A stretch of 64,000 nt of DNA, taken from assembly GCF_024741795.1 (NCBI RefSeq), contig NZ_CP102950.1:992001-1056000 (forward strand), read 5' to 3'. The stretch comes from Arthrobacter sp. CJ23. GTDB lineage: Bacteria; Actinomycetota; Actinomycetes; Actinomycetales; Micrococcaceae. Below the pieces are notes generated by a model. The model did not search any database. It saw only the letters and a list, made by a program, of their open reading frames with translations, and was not told where the DNA came from. Every line of letters starts with the position of its first letter. Position 1 is the first letter of the stretch. Made by a program: the position numbers and the translations under genes. Of this stretch, positions 63,196 to 64,000 are shown piece after piece.

Positions 63196-63546
63196 ATGAA
63201 TGCACTGCCCATCCTCGAGCCGGTCATGGATCAAGCGTGCTGCGATCCGGTGGCGGAGCCGGCCTTGGGCGCTGAAGAGGCAAAGCAGAAGGCCTTGGTC
63301 TTCAAGGCCCTGGCAGACCCCAACCGGCTGCGGCTGCTGTCCATCGTCAAGGCCGAATCCTCGGGTGAGTGCTGCGTCTGCGACCTCACTGAACCCCTGG
63401 ACCTTGGCCAGCCCACTGTCTCCCACCACCTGAAGATCCTGGTGGACGCCGGTCTCCTGCACCGCGAAAAGCGCGGCACCTGGGCGTACTACTCCCTTGT
63501 GCCCGGCGCCCTGGATGAGGTTGCCGGCATCCTGGCGAAGCTGTGA
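63196..63546 (+). CDS. arsR: ArsR-family arsenic-responsive repressor
   Basis: A 116-residue winged-helix repressor. The helix region GECCVCDLTEPLDLGQPTVSHHLKIL (about 57-82) has the classic CVCDL arsenite-binding motif, with an extra preceding Cys, and an N-terminal pair ACC (about 15-16) can add ligands. It should bind the TTGATGATNGTCAA sites and release them on As(III) or Sb(III). ATG 63196 is leaderless; an upstream in-frame codon at 63175 lies in the operator. Its stop overlaps the GNAT gene (GTGA, 63543-63546). Confidence 0.93.
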   Translation: MNALPILEPVMDQACCDPVAEPALGAEEAKQKALVFKALADPNRLRLLSIVKAESSGECCVCDLTEPLDLGQPTVSHHLKILVDAGLLHREKRGTWAYYSLVPGALDEVAGILAKL

Positions 63547-64000
63547 CGCTTACGGTGCTCCTGAGGAGCATGGAGCCCTCTGATTGGCCGGCCGTCCGGC
63601 GGATCTATCAGGAGGGCATCGATGCCGGGCACGCCACCTTCGAATCCTCAGCCCCTGACTGGGCGTCCTTTGACCGGTCGAAGCTGCCCGCCCACCGCCA
63701 CGTCGCAACAGCGGACGATGGGACCATAGTCGGCTGGGCCGCCGTATCGCCCGTATCCTCTCGGCCCGCCTATTCCGGAGTGGTGGAGCACTCCATCTAT
63801 GTCGCCTCCGAAGCCCATGGACGTGGAGTCGGCAGGGCGCTGCTGCAGGCACTCGTCAGCTCCACGGAGAAGGCTGGAATCTGGACAATCCAAGCAAGCG
63901 TGTTCCCTGAAAACGGACCCAGCCTTGGCCTTCACGAAGCTGCGGGGTTCACGGTCGTCGGGCGAAGGAGCCGCATCGCGCGCATGCCACGCGGCCCCTT
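63543..64000 (+). CDS. arsN: GNAT acetyltransferase, ArsN/phosphinothricin type (3' end outside window)
   Basis: The frame is open from GTG 63543 to the window end (152 codons, no stop), so the gene is partial. It begins LRSMEPSDWPAVRRIYQEGI and DAGHATFESSAPDW, typical of phosphinothricin N-acetyltransferase-like proteins, and has the acetyl-CoA motif AHGRGVGRALLQAL near residue 100. ArsN members next to arsR acetylate phosphinothricin and its arsenic analogue arsinothricin. Translational coupling to ArsR supports the arsenic role; the exact substrate is not visible. Confidence 0.8.
   Translation, partial: MTLTVLLRSMEPSDWPAVRRIYQEGIDAGHATFESSAPDWASFDRSKLPAHRHVATADDGTIVGWAAVSPVSSRPAYSGVVEHSIYVASEAHGRGVGRALLQALVSSTEKAGIWTIQASVFPENGPSLGLHEAAGFTVVGRRSRIARMPRGP

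Overview
The window is GC-rich DNA (roughly two-thirds G+C by eye) that reads as the chromosome of a soil actinobacterium, most likely Micrococcaceae (Arthrobacter, Pseudarthrobacter or Paenarthrobacter). The reasons are the high GC, frequent GTG starts with 4-base GTGA or ATGA overlaps, several apparently leaderless genes with a -10 box six bases before the ATG, a DUF222/HNH gene, an actinobacterial-type inositol cluster with a GntR-type IolR, and glyA-soxBDAG-sdaA-purU in one operon. The genus is inferred from gene content only. No rRNA, tRNA, insertion sequence or CRISPR array was found.

Layout. 1-1.4 kb: a VOC protein and a small AraC regulator, divergent from a tautomerase. 1.5-24 kb: a myo-inositol utilisation region. 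It holds iolC, a Cgl0159-like aldolase, iolD, mmsA/iolA, iolE, iolG and an iolH-like gene; a truncated oxidoreductase remnant; a second epimerase/dehydrogenase pair facing a LacI regulator; a sugar ABC importer followed by three more Gfo/Idh/MocA dehydrogenases; a broken DUF222/HNH gene; and iolR-iolB on the other strand. An operator with core ATGTC-N2-GACA recurs in front of the tautomerase, iolC, the importer and iolR-iolB, with a degenerate copy in the -35 of the second dehydrogenase pair, so these probably form one IolR regulon.

23.8-25.8 kb: a class I glutamine amidotransferase divergent from a LOG-family protein. 25.9-35.5 kb: an FCD-type GntR regulator and glyA-soxB-soxD-soxA-soxG-sdaA-purU, which converts sarcosine through methylene-THF, glycine and serine to pyruvate and recycles formyl-THF. 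35.6-41.2 kb: cell-surface genes (matrixin protease, a secreted Val/Pro-rich protein, a repeat protein with a LARTG sorting signal), a VIT/CCC1 metal transporter, and a small acidic protein. 41.2-48.6 kb: a sodium:solute symporter, a XRE-cupin regulator, a large APC permease, and a ureohydrolase-ThDP enzyme pair that may degrade arginine or agmatine derivatives. 48.6-50.4 kb: a class F-like sortase and an Asn/Gly-rich surface protein. 50.7-58.1 kb: MarR-MFS exporter, a heterodimeric ABC exporter, a thioesterase and CutC.

58.1-64 kb: an arsenic resistance region. One strand carries arsC, trxB, a FAD oxidoreductase with a Cys-rich tail and a second arsC, plus an ArsR-ArsC fusion. The other carries an aquaglyceroporin, ArsR and an ArsN-like acetyltransferase cut by the window end. 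No ArsB or Acr3 efflux pump lies inside the window. ArsR-type operators (TTGATGATNGTCAA) overlap both main promoters.
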